Below are positions 1-7,629 of a stretch of 64,000 nucleotides of DNA, piece after piece. Made by a program: the position numbers and the translations under genes. This DNA is from Paraburkholderia sp. Tr-20389 (GTDB taxonomy: Bacteria; Pseudomonadota; Gammaproteobacteria; Burkholderiales; Burkholderiaceae). Within the stretch, counting starts at the first letter, position 1, and every line of letters starts with the position of its first letter. The notes under the pieces were generated by a model, which saw only the letters and a list, made by a program, of their open reading frames with translations, ran no database searches and was not told the origin of the DNA. The stretch lies in the NCBI RefSeq assembly GCF_017104565.1, contig NZ_JAAGPD010000006.1, positions 226,129 to 290,128 of the forward strand, given 5' to 3'.

Positions 1-2
1 AG

Positions 3-263
3 GTCCAGTCGGTCCTTGAGGACAATCCGTTCGGTGGCGATGTGTTTGTGTTTCGGGGCCGTCGAGGTGACACAGTCAAGATTCTCTGGGCCATGGCTGA
101 CGGGCTCTGCGTATTCAGCAAGCGACTCAAGAGCGTGCACTTTGTCTGGCCTGAGGCCGACAGCGGCAAGATCCATCTGACGCAGGCCCAACTGTCGATG
201 CTTCTCGAAGGCATCAACTGGAAGCAACCTTCCCGAACGCGCACGCCACTGTCGATGTTGTAA
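3..263 (+). CDS. tnpB: IS66 family accessory protein TnpB (5'-truncated by window edge)
   Basis: The frame is open from base 3 and reads VQSVLEDNPFGGDVFVFRGR, then RRGDTVKILW...DGLCVFSKRL...FVWP, which is the conserved core of IS66 Orf2/TnpB. The family protein is about 115 residues, so roughly the first 25-30 residues lie outside the window. TnpB is an accessory protein needed for IS66 transposition; its biochemical role is not settled. A tnpC start follows 30 bases downstream, the usual IS66 order. The next gene is broken, so this is a remnant and not an active element. Confidence 0.85.
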   Translation, partial: VQSVLEDNPFGGDVFVFRGRRGDTVKILWAMADGLCVFSKRLKSVHFVWPEADSGKIHLTQAQLSMLLEGINWKQPSRTRTPLSML

Positions 264-266
264 ACC

Positions 267-293
267 GCGCGGGAGGTGCGTAAACTCCCGCGC
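267..293 (+). promoter_or_regulatory. Hairpin that hides the tnpC ribosome-binding site
   Basis: GCGCGGGAG (267-275) and CTCCCGCGC (285-293) form a perfect 9-bp stem with a 9-base loop, ending directly at the tnpC ATG (294). The purine-rich GGGAGG that would serve tnpC sits in the 5' arm. The layout suggests tnpC is translated only when ribosomes leaving tnpB (stop at 261-263) open the stem. The structure is seen; the coupling role is inference. Confidence 0.45.
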
Positions 294-524
294 ATGTCTG
301 ATACGCCGCCGCTTCCTGACGACATCGATGCCTTGAAGGCGATGCTTGCCGAGCGGGACCTCGTTATCGAGCAACTCAAGGCGATCTCCGGCGAATCGTA
401 TCGACTGAAGGAAAAGCGGCAAGCGGGTGTGATTAATCGTATTCCGCCCGCGCAAATCGAGGCAGACGACCTCAAACGAAAACGAAATCCAAAGGAGCCA
501 ACCACCCGCCTTGCACTGCAATAA
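294..524 (+). pseudogene. tnpC: IS66 transposase TnpC, N-terminal fragment
   Basis: The product begins MSDTPPLPDDIDALKAML and continues AERDLVIEQLKAISGE, the typical start of IS66 transposases (helix/leucine-zipper-like N-terminus). An intact IS66 transposase is about 500 residues; this frame stops after 76 residues, and after about residue 50 the sequence no longer resembles the family. The DDE catalytic domain is absent. The ATG at 294 is preferred over the in-frame GTG at 276 because family members start MSDT/MSxx. It is a dead relic bordering the operon on its downstream side. Confidence 0.75.
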
Positions 525-538
525 CATTTGAAATCGGT

Positions 539-597
539 GTATCAACTCATGATCGCGTTTGCGTCTGAGGCTGTATCAAGTTGAGATTGCGTTTGAC
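539..597. repeat. Two imperfect direct repeats, possible IS end
   Basis: GTATCAA-T---GAT-GCGTTTG occurs at 539-562 and again at 573-596, matching at 18 of 24 positions, with unit starts 34 bp apart. Tandem short repeats near a terminus are typical of IS21-type element ends, and this copy lies just beyond the IS66 relic. No IS21 istA/istB gene is visible nearby, so the assignment is tentative. Confidence 0.35.
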
Positions 598-649
598 AAT
601 AATTTCGACGTCCGACTCAACCAGTGCCTGCGGACGCCGCTACGAGCGA

Positions 650-1903
650 TCAGCCTTCTCGCTCGACAGTGAACAATTCCCGGTTGATGAAGCCAGCCAC
701 TTTGCTTCGAATGTATGTGTGGTTTTGGTTCATATAAACCGCATAGCCAAGCCGGTCATCGGAATTGCGCAATCCCTGAATAGTTCGAGGTAACCCGAAG
801 GATTTCTGTCGAACGAACTCATTATCAAGGAGCGTAAACCCGCTCACATGGCCCGGTTCTTCTTCGGTAATGAAGCCGATGGCCGCAAACCCATTCCGAG
901 TCGGCACCGCTTCGTCCCCGAGTGGTAGATTCATATTGGCACACACCATCATGCGAATCGGGTCATAGCCGCGAGCCAGCGTCATAAGTTCCGCAATCAT
1001 GTCGCCACCCGGCCGTGGATTCACTTCGATAACGTGAAAGCGCCCGCCGTCAACCTTGAACTCGACGTGGGCAAACGTGCTGCGTAAATCGATCGCCGAC
1101 ATGACCGCGAGCAGGCCGCCCGAAATCTCCCTGTCCAGTTCTGCATCGAACTGATGAGGATAGATGTGGGCGAGTTCAACGCATCGAGGCGGTGGCGTAA
1201 TGAATTTCTTCGTAATCCCCAGGATTCGCCACACGCCGCCGTTCGGATCCCAGACCATCTCGGCACTGAACTCGTCGCCACCGACATATTCTTCGACGAT
1301 GAATTTCCGCGACGACGAATAGCCGCGACTGTTGACCGCTGGTAGCGCCAGAATGTCGCCCACGGCCTCTCGCATATCCGTGGCGCTGTAACACACACGC
1401 ACCGCGACGCTACCGTTCTCGTCAACAGGCTTGACCACGCAGGGAAAGCCGAATGGCGGCTCATCGATCGCAGCCATGGCGTTCGCTTCGTTGAACACGA
1501 TGTGACGCAGCTCATAGCGCGACCCGGAAAGTTTCTTGCGAAGCACGCTCTTGAATCGGCATGCCAGCAACGCTGGCACCGACGGATGCGCGTTATTCCC
1601 GAGGTACCGGTTGACGATCGAGGACTGCAGCACACGGAAATCATCGAACGCCAGGCACGCGACGATTTTTCGCTCCGATCCGTAAGCGAAATCGAGGATC
1701 TTTCCGATGTCGTAGGTATCCACCAACGCAACCTCGTCCGCCACATCGGTCGGATTGGTCACCGAGTTTCGATACTCACCGACATCACGGCTCAGGAAGA
1801 TGGTGTGATAGCCCATCTCCTTCAAATACTGGATGGCCGAGTACCCATACCCCGACAAATTTGACTCGAGAATCAATACAGCGTCTTTCAATCTCAGCTC
1901 CAT
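650..1903 (-). CDS. ATP-grasp family ligase (last gene of the N-N bond operon)
   Basis: A 417-residue ATP-grasp enzyme of the carbamoyl-phosphate-synthase/peptide-ligase type. The central nucleotide-binding motifs are clear: FPCVVKPVDENGS (about 155-167), IVEEYVGGDEFSAE (about 203-216), and the metal-binding VIEVNPRPGGD (about 294-304). The N-terminal ILESN-SGYGYSAIQYLKEMGY resembles the pre-ATP-grasp fold of amino-acid ligases. Such enzymes activate a carboxylate as acyl phosphate and form an amide with an amine, often in dipeptide natural products. It lies 42 bases behind the GST-like gene and ends the ten-gene unit, so I infer that it joins the N-N-containing amino acid to another amino acid or carboxylate. 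The substrate cannot be read from the sequence. Confidence 0.85.
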   Translation of the reverse strand: MELRLKDAVLILESNLSGYGYSAIQYLKEMGYHTIFLSRDVGEYRNSVTNPTDVADEVALVDTYDIGKILDFAYGSERKIVACLAFDDFRVLQSSIVNRYLGNNAHPSVPALLACRFKSVLRKKLSGSRYELRHIVFNEANAMAAIDEPPFGFPCVVKPVDENGSVAVRVCYSATDMREAVGDILALPAVNSRGYSSSRKFIVEEYVGGDEFSAEMVWDPNGGVWRILGITKKFITPPPRCVELAHIYPHQFDAELDREISGGLLAVMSAIDLRSTFAHVEFKVDGGRFHVIEVNPRPGGDMIAELMTLARGYDPIRMMVCANMNLPLGDEAVPTRNGFAAIGFITEEEPGHVSGFTLLDNEFVRQKSFGLPRTIQGLRNSDDRLGYAVYMNQNHTYIRSKVAGFINRELFTVEREG

Positions 1904-1945
1904 TTGAATGATCCATTCACGCGCGTAGGTCCAGGTTGTTGCTGA

Positions 1946-2638
1946 TCACGCCGCAGCCAACGCGTTCGCGTACCGCTCGAGCTCCAGCAGGATGACTGGC
2001 TCGTGGTGGGCCGCATCGACCCAATCGCAATACGAAGCACGCGACAGCACAAAATCCAGATAACCGCCGATCAATGAATCCGTGATGTCGAGGTATGTCG
2101 ACGCGCGTGACATCATCGGCAACACCATCGCATCGACGATCGAGTATTCGCCGAACAGGAACGGCCCACCGGACGCTTCCAGCGCGATGTGCATGCCGCG
2201 CGTCAGGCGTTCCCACTCGTCCCCCACTGCCCCCGTCGGCCTCATGCGCTTGTCCATTCGTCTTGTGCACCAAAATGGGAAGGTTGAGCGGATTAATGCG
2301 AATTCGCTCTGCAGTTCGGTCGCGAGCGAGCGTGCGAATGCCCTCGTCGCCCGATCATGCGGCCAGAGCCGGCCATCGCAGTACTCTTGCGAGACATACT
2401 CGCAAATCGCAAGCGTTTCCCAAATGACGATCGATCCATCGTGAAGCACCGGAACGCGCGACGACGGATGGACAAGCGCGGCCGCCTGCTTGAAGTCGTC
2501 GGTGAACTCGCGGGATCCCGGAATCGCCTCGAACGGGATCACGATTTCCTCGAACAGAACCGCCGCTTCACGCAACAGTGACCACGGACGCAGTGACCAC
2601 GACGAATACTTCTTGGTACCGCAGTAAAGCTTCAACAT
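1946..2638 (-). CDS. Glutathione S-transferase-fold protein
   Basis: A 230-residue protein with an N-terminal thioredoxin-like GST domain: MLKLYCGTKKYSSWSLRPW, with SSWS at the position of the catalytic Ser in zeta/bacterial GSTs, and SSRVPVLHDG with the cis-Pro that binds glutathione. The C-terminal half is the helical GST domain (FLFGEYSIVDAM). The ATG is preceded by AGGTGA. It starts 6 bases after the deacylase stop, so the two are translationally close. In biosynthetic operons GST-fold proteins act as isomerases, dehydratases or glutathione-dependent lyases, or detoxify reactive intermediates; a reactive hydrazine or hydroxylamine would fit, but this is inference. Confidence 0.85.
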   Translation of the reverse strand: MLKLYCGTKKYSSWSLRPWSLLREAAVLFEEIVIPFEAIPGSREFTDDFKQAAALVHPSSRVPVLHDGSIVIWETLAICEYVSQEYCDGRLWPHDRATRAFARSLATELQSEFALIRSTFPFWCTRRMDKRMRPTGAVGDEWERLTRGMHIALEASGGPFLFGEYSIVDAMVLPMMSRASTYLDITDSLIGGYLDFVLSRASYCDWVDAAHHEPVILLELERYANALAAA

Positions 2639-2644
2639 TGCTGG

Positions 2645-3592
2645 TCACCTGTCCGCATCCACGCCAACGGCGCATACGACATCGCCTTTGTTGATCGCCA
2701 GCGTATTAACGAAAAACAGGACAATCCCCTCGTCCTTTGCGAGCGGAACGTAGCCGCCGTCGCACAGCAACGTGTCAAGTCGCCCGACCGCCGTCCCGCG
2801 GGACACCTTCATCCCGGGCTGAATCTGCGGATACCACAACCCGTCCAGCTCGGAGGTCAGCGTCCTGAGTGATAGTTCTCGCGGTATCTGAGACGCCGGC
2901 ATGGCTTCTCCGCACATGCCCAGATGGACCATGACTCGATGAATGCCATCCGTGAGTTGCTGCACGCAAGCGTCGTCGACGCTACCCGAATGCCCCGCCT
3001 CGACCAGGATTCCGGGCACATCGATCGAAGAGCTCGCACGGCAGCTGAACCCGTCGCGCGGCGCACCGACGATGTAAGGCAAGCCAAACACCGCCGCGAG
3101 CACGCGACTTGCTTCGTTCCCCGCATCGAAGAACGTGAACGGCGTCAACGCTTCGCCAATGTCGCCGGAATGCACGTCGATATAGGCGTCGGATATCGAT
3201 ATCACCTTCGAGAACAGCGCGTGAGCCAGTCGATCGCTCGCGCTTCCATCGGGCGAGCCCGGAAACAACCGGTTGAGGTTCTTGCCATCGACAGGATTCT
3301 CGGACACGCTGCGCTTTTTGAACCCTGCCGTGTTCACGACAGGCATGACAATCAGCGTTCCGCTGCGCAATCGATCCGCGTCCCTAGACAGCCGGACCAC
3401 CGCCTCGATACCGGTGTATTCGCTCGCATGGACGCCACCCGTGACGGTCAGAACCGGGCCAGGCACTTCCGAACGAATCACAAAGAACGGGATAGGATGG
3501 CGCATGTCGTCATCGACGACGAAATAGCCTTTGCTCGTACGTCCGACCGGGAACTGATTCAGGTCGAACTCGTTGAAGTTGATAATCGTCAT
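2645..3592 (-). CDS. Zinc-dependent deacylase, succinylglutamate desuccinylase/aspartoacylase family (DoeB-like)
   Basis: A 315-residue M14-related AstE/AspA family enzyme. Zinc ligands are visible as GGVHASEYTG (His55, Glu58) and DVHSGD (His141), the substrate motif as DGKNLNRLFPG (about 102-112), and the catalytic Glu in VEAGHSG (Glu199). The ATG at 3592 is chosen over the upstream in-frame ATG because GAGAG precedes it and the family start (short N-terminus) fits. Family members remove N-acyl groups from amino acids; one subgroup, DoeB, hydrolyses N-acetyl-2,4-diaminobutyrate in ectoine breakdown. Because an EctB-like diaminobutyrate aminotransferase is in the same operon, an acylated diaminobutyrate-derived substrate is a reasonable inference. 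Confidence 0.85.
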   Translation of the reverse strand: MTIINFNEFDLNQFPVGRTSKGYFVVDDDMRHPIPFFVIRSEVPGPVLTVTGGVHASEYTGIEAVVRLSRDADRLRSGTLIVMPVVNTAGFKKRSVSENPVDGKNLNRLFPGSPDGSASDRLAHALFSKVISISDAYIDVHSGDIGEALTPFTFFDAGNEASRVLAAVFGLPYIVGAPRDGFSCRASSSIDVPGILVEAGHSGSVDDACVQQLTDGIHRVMVHLGMCGEAMPASQIPRELSLRTLTSELDGLWYPQIQPGMKVSRGTAVGRLDTLLCDGGYVPLAKDEGIVLFFVNTLAINKGDVVCAVGVDADR

Positions 3593-3643
3593 GGTTCTCT
3601 CGAAATAATGGAACATCGATTCGATTCCCTAACACCGCGCCGC

Positions 3644-4885
3644 TCAAACCGTCTCAGGCCGCTCGGACGCTACGTGGGCCTCTTTTCGACTTGTCACGGC
3701 GTGCAGCACGAGCACGAATAGGCAGATCATCGAAAGCACCGCGAACAGTCCAGTGCCGCCTAGGTACTGAAGAAGTCCGCCGCCAAGCAACGGCGCGACC
3801 GCGCTGCCGAGCGAGTACAGGTTGCCGGCACCGAAGTAGCTGCCGCGGAGGTCGTCGGGCGTCAAGCGATCGATCTTCACGCTGAACGTCGGGAACACGA
3901 TCAGTTCGCCGAGGCTCAACACGATCGTCGCCAGAACGAGTATCGACATCTGCTTTACGCCCGCTGTGGCGAAACCGACCTGCGCAGCGAACATGAGCGC
4001 CAGGCCTATCGTGAGCCTCAACTCGATCGAACGGGCTTCGAGCAATCTCAGCACCGGAAATTGCGCGATGGTCACTGTCGCAGCGTTCACGGCAATCAAC
4101 CAGGCGACCAGGCGACGGCCGCCGTCCGGACTGGATCGAGCGATGTACTGGACCAACGTCGAATCAAAATTCGCGTAGACCAGCGCGACCAGCATGTTGC
4201 AGATCAACAGGGTTACAAAGGCGCGATGGCCGAGAATTCGTGCGCACGCATCGGAAAAGCTTCCCTGCTCGCCAGGGACCTGCGCTGCCTTGCGTGGTTC
4301 GAGCTGCCGCAGCAGGGCCCAAAGCACCGCGCCATAGACAAGATGAATCACCCCCACCGTCATGAAAGTCGTGAGCGGATTGGCGATCCCGGCAGTCACC
4401 CCGATGAGCGCCCCCGCGGCGACGCCAATGTTCAATGCGAAGTAGCGAAAATAGAGCGCGAACTCGCGATCACCGGCATCGGTCACGCGATCCCCGATCA
4501 GCGCCTTGCAGCAGGCTTCCAGTTGAGCGCAACCCATGCTTACCACAAGAATCGACACCGAGTAGCCCGTCAACGAATCGCTTGCGCTCATGAGCATGTA
4601 GCCGATCGCCGCCACCACCGTGCTGATGCTGATGACGGCTCTGCGCCCGTACCTGTCGGACAGATAACCCGCATAAATGCCGCTGAATGCGCCGCACGCC
4701 GTTGCTACCGCCAGAAAGCCGCCCACCGCGATTGCCGGCAGGCCGAACTTTTCGAACAGCGTGATTGAAAAGAACGGCCAAGCCATGTAGTAGCCGCCCC
4801 GCGTCAGCAACGTGCCCAGCAACATCATGTGGATCTCGCGAGGAAGCCGGCGATATCGCGCCATTTGAAAGATTCTCGTTTCCAT
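3644..4885 (-). CDS. MFS transporter, probable product exporter
   Basis: A protein of about 413 residues with twelve predicted membrane segments and the MFS motif A GYLSDRYGRRAV between segments 2 and 3. Overall it resembles drug/H+ antiporters of the DHA1/MdtH type (RGGYYMAWPFF near the start). An ATG at 4885 is preferred over the longer frame beginning at 4987, which would overlap the aminotransferase; a GGGGGA stretch lies about 17 bases upstream, so the start is not firm (ATG 4864 is also possible). Its position within a biosynthetic operon suggests export of the product or self-resistance. Confidence 0.85.
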   Translation of the reverse strand: METRIFQMARYRRLPREIHMMLLGTLLTRGGYYMAWPFFSITLFEKFGLPAIAVGGFLAVATACGAFSGIYAGYLSDRYGRRAVISISTVVAAIGYMLMSASDSLTGYSVSILVVSMGCAQLEACCKALIGDRVTDAGDREFALYFRYFALNIGVAAGALIGVTAGIANPLTTFMTVGVIHLVYGAVLWALLRQLEPRKAAQVPGEQGSFSDACARILGHRAFVTLLICNMLVALVYANFDSTLVQYIARSSPDGGRRLVAWLIAVNAATVTIAQFPVLRLLEARSIELRLTIGLALMFAAQVGFATAGVKQMSILVLATIVLSLGELIVFPTFSVKIDRLTPDDLRGSYFGAGNLYSLGSAVAPLLGGGLLQYLGGTGLFAVLSMICLFVLVLHAVTSRKEAHVASERPETV

Positions 4886-4968
4886 CAGGTATTCCCATCC
4901 CCCACAATCCTGCAGATGTCTGCCGGCCGCTACGGAACCGCGATCCGGAGCGGCCTGCGCGGCCTCGA

Positions 4969-6285
4969 CTACAACGAAGCGATGCACTCGTCGATCAACT
5001 TGATCGTCCGCTCGAGCAACGTCGCAGGAATCGTCAACGGCGGCATGAGTTTCAGGACTTCGCCACGCGGCCCCGACATCTCCATCACCACCGCCCGATC
5101 AAACATCGCCGCGCGAACGCGCAGCGCATCTTCCGGCCGCGCGAATTCGATTCCCTGAAAGAGGCCGCGGCCCTTTTTCCGGACCAGCAACTTCGGATGC
5201 TTCTTCAGCACCGCCTCCAGTCCCAGATCCATGACCTGAATGTTGTCGTCGAGTTGCCCGAGAAAATGCGCGTCTTCCCAGTACGACAACGCGGCTCTCG
5301 CCGCCACGAACGCAAGGTTGTTGCCGCGGAACGTGCCGTTATGCTCGCCTGGCGCCCAGATGTCGTACTTAGGGGCGATGAGCACGATCGCCATTGGCAG
5401 CCCGTTCCCGCCGATCGACTTCGACAGGCAAATCACGTCCGGTTGAATTCCGAACCGCTCGAAACTGAAGAACGTTCCGGTGCGACCACACCCTGCCTGA
5501 ATATCGTCGATGATGAGCAACGCCCCCAACTCGGTGGCCAGCGCCTGCAGGCCGCGCAACCATGCCTCAGACGCGACGTTCAGACCGCCTTCCCCCTGAA
5601 CGGTCTCGACGATGAACGCGGCCGGCTTCGCATACCCAGAACTCGGATCGCCGAACAATTGGCGCGCGTAAGCGATTGAGTCGAAGTTCCCATCGATGTA
5701 ACAGTCGAACGGCAAGCGCACCACATCGTTCAACGACACACCCGCGGCGGAGCGCTTGAAGTCGTTACCTGTGGCCGCCAGCGCGCCAAGCGAGACACCA
5801 TGGAAGCCGTTGGTGAACGACGCGACCACCGTGCGCCCTGTCGCCTTGCGAGCCAGCTTCAATGCGGCCTCGACAGCATTCGTGCCGGTCGGCCCGGTGA
5901 ACTGGATGCGGTAGTCCATGCCGCGCGGACCGAGCACGATTCGCGCGAAATCGCGAAGGAACGCCACCTTGGCCGTCGTCGCGAGATCGAGTCCTTGGAC
6001 GACCCCGTCGTTGAGCAGGTACTCGACCACCGCATCCTTGATGCGTGCATCGTTGTGCCCGTAGTTGACCGACCCGGCGCCAGCCAGCAGGTCCACATAG
6101 GCGTTGCCTGCTTCGTCGTACAGCAGCGCCCCCTTCGCAGTCGAAAATACGGTCGGAAAGCCACGTGAGTACGACCGGACATTCGACTCGATCCGCTCGA
6201 CGGCGCTCATACCGCATTCATCGACGATGGCCCGGCTCGCTTCCTGTTCTGCAATGTAACCTTCCAGCTTTTCCTCGATATACAT
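4969..6285 (-). CDS. Class III aminotransferase, EctB-like (L-2,4-diaminobutyrate--2-oxoglutarate)
   Basis: A PLP enzyme of about 438 residues closely matching the EctB/Dat pattern: ESNVRSYSRGFPTVF, LAGAGSVNYGHN, QFTGPTGTNAVEAALKLARK, IIDDIQAGCGRTG, and the PLP lysine in CLSKSIGGNG (Lys289). EctB-type enzymes transaminate L-aspartate-4-semialdehyde with glutamate to L-2,4-diaminobutyrate. No ectA (acetyltransferase) or ectC (ectoine synthase) is present, so the operon is not for ectoine. I infer that it supplies diaminobutyrate as precursor for the N-oxygenase or the ligase. The ATG at 6285 has AGGAG 5 bases upstream; a GTG two codons earlier is possible but overlaps that site. Confidence 0.9.
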   Translation of the reverse strand: MYIEEKLEGYIAEQEASRAIVDECGMSAVERIESNVRSYSRGFPTVFSTAKGALLYDEAGNAYVDLLAGAGSVNYGHNDARIKDAVVEYLLNDGVVQGLDLATTAKVAFLRDFARIVLGPRGMDYRIQFTGPTGTNAVEAALKLARKATGRTVVASFTNGFHGVSLGALAATGNDFKRSAAGVSLNDVVRLPFDCYIDGNFDSIAYARQLFGDPSSGYAKPAAFIVETVQGEGGLNVASEAWLRGLQALATELGALLIIDDIQAGCGRTGTFFSFERFGIQPDVICLSKSIGGNGLPMAIVLIAPKYDIWAPGEHNGTFRGNNLAFVAARAALSYWEDAHFLGQLDDNIQVMDLGLEAVLKKHPKLLVRKKGRGLFQGIEFARPEDALRVRAAMFDRAVVMEMSGPRGEVLKLMPPLTIPATLLERTIKLIDECIASL

Positions 6286-6309
6286 GGTCACTCCTGCAAT
6301 TCGGTTGAT

Positions 6310-7629
6310 TTATTTGAGATCCTTACGATCTTCGGAACGATAATAGGCACCGATGAGCGGCATGAGCGATCGAGCAATCCGATAGCTGAGCGACGGGCGG
6401 ATCGTGTCCGAAAAGAACGGGCAATGAGCCCGCTCTCCATCACCGATATAGCGAGCCAACGCGAACCCTGCCGACACCGAGGTCGGCACGCCGTGACCGC
6501 AATAGCCACCGGCGAACAGAACACGCTCACTGACATGGCCGATCCGTGGTGTTCGATCGCGCGTGAAGGCGAGGCGGCCGCCCCAGCATCGGGCGACGGT
6601 GGGGAGCTCTATAGCGTCGCCGAACAGCTCGCGCGCCGCCGCCGCCAGTTCGTTGCCGATGTCCGCGAAATCACCGTATGACGCCAGTGATTTCCGTCCA
6701 CCGAACAACAGCGTTCCATCCTCAAGAATCCGGAAGTAGTTCGAGTAATTGCTGATCGTGGAGGCCACTTTTCCCGTCGGAAGCAGACGCCTTCGAGTGT
6801 CTGGCGACAACGGCTCGGTCGCGACGATGAAGCTGCCCAACGGAACGGTGAAGTGTTGCGCCCCGATACCGAGGGATTCGCTGTATCCGTTGGTCGCAAC
6901 CACGACGCACTGTGCGCGCACGACGCCGTGCTCGTGTGTCACTTCGACGTCCGACGACGACTCGCGCACCCGGATGACAGGCGCGTCCTCGTGAACGCTC
7001 GCCCCGTGCTTCAACGCGATTCGCGCCAACTCTCCCACCAGCTTGCGCGGGTTCAGACATGCGCTCGTCCTATCCGAGATGGCTGCGACGAATCCCGTCG
7101 CGCCGATGTGTTCGCGCAGCGCGGCTCCATCCAGAAATTCGATCGGAAGACGAAACACGTCGTGCTGGATGTCGAAATTTCGCCTGAGACGTGCCGCATG
7201 ACGCGCGGAGCACGCAAGCGACAATCGGCCGGATACCCGCCAATCAATGTCGAGACATTCCTCTTCGACGAGCTTCTGAATCGAGCTCACCGCGTTCAGG
7301 AACCATCGAAAATACCGCGCTCCTTCTTCGGCCCCGTAAGCCTCGAGTACGGACGACGCCGATGCGGACGGCCCGATCGTGCAGAAGCCGGCGTTCCGAG
7401 AACTTGCGCCGAAACCGATCTGGCGGGCCTCTAGCAACACAACGTCACGCCCGCTCTTCGCCAGCGCGTAGGCCGTCGCAAGACCGGTGAAACCGCCTCC
7501 GATGATCACTGTGTCGGCGACCGCCGGCACCGCCGGTGACATCGTCACGACGCGCGCGGGCCCCGCCCAGACCGGTACGCCAAAGCCTAGGTCTGACCGC
7601 TCGGAAGCGGTGTGGCCGTTAGGCTTCAA
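6310..7629 (-). CDS. FAD-dependent oxidoreductase, D-amino-acid/glycine oxidase (DAO) family
   Basis: A 439-residue flavoprotein with the dinucleotide-binding fold VIIGGGFTGLATAYALAKSG (about 42-61) and ending ...LEA, the DAO-family C-terminal FAD contact VLFAGGYCGHGV, and the RNAGFC segment after the first strand. The start is a TTG at 7629, supported by GGAGGGAG six bases upstream; it overlaps the stop of the N-monooxygenase by 11 bases, indicating translational coupling. In characterised hydrazine-synthetase pathways (Spb39 and Tri27 types) a homologous flavoenzyme oxidises the N-N-linked adduct at the C-N bond to release a hydrazino acid. The same role is inferred here. Confidence 0.88.
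   Translation of the reverse strand: MKPNGHTASERSDLGFGVPVWAGPARVVTMSPAVPAVADTVIIGGGFTGLATAYALAKSGRDVVLLEARQIGFGASSRNAGFCTIGPSASASSVLEAYGAEEGARYFRWFLNAVSSIQKLVEEECLDIDWRVSGRLSLACSARHAARLRRNFDIQHDVFRLPIEFLDGAALREHIGATGFVAAISDRTSACLNPRKLVGELARIALKHGASVHEDAPVIRVRESSSDVEVTHEHGVVRAQCVVVATNGYSESLGIGAQHFTVPLGSFIVATEPLSPDTRRRLLPTGKVASTISNYSNYFRILEDGTLLFGGRKSLASYGDFADIGNELAAAARELFGDAIELPTVARCWGGRLAFTRDRTPRIGHVSERVLFAGGYCGHGVPTSVSAGFALARYIGDGERAHCPFFSDTIRPSLSYRIARSLMPLIGAYYRSEDRKDLK

Noticed and set aside
4969-6285. Part of an ectoine biosynthesis operon
   Set aside because: No ectA acetyltransferase or ectC synthase is present in the window, and the surrounding genes are unrelated to ectoine.
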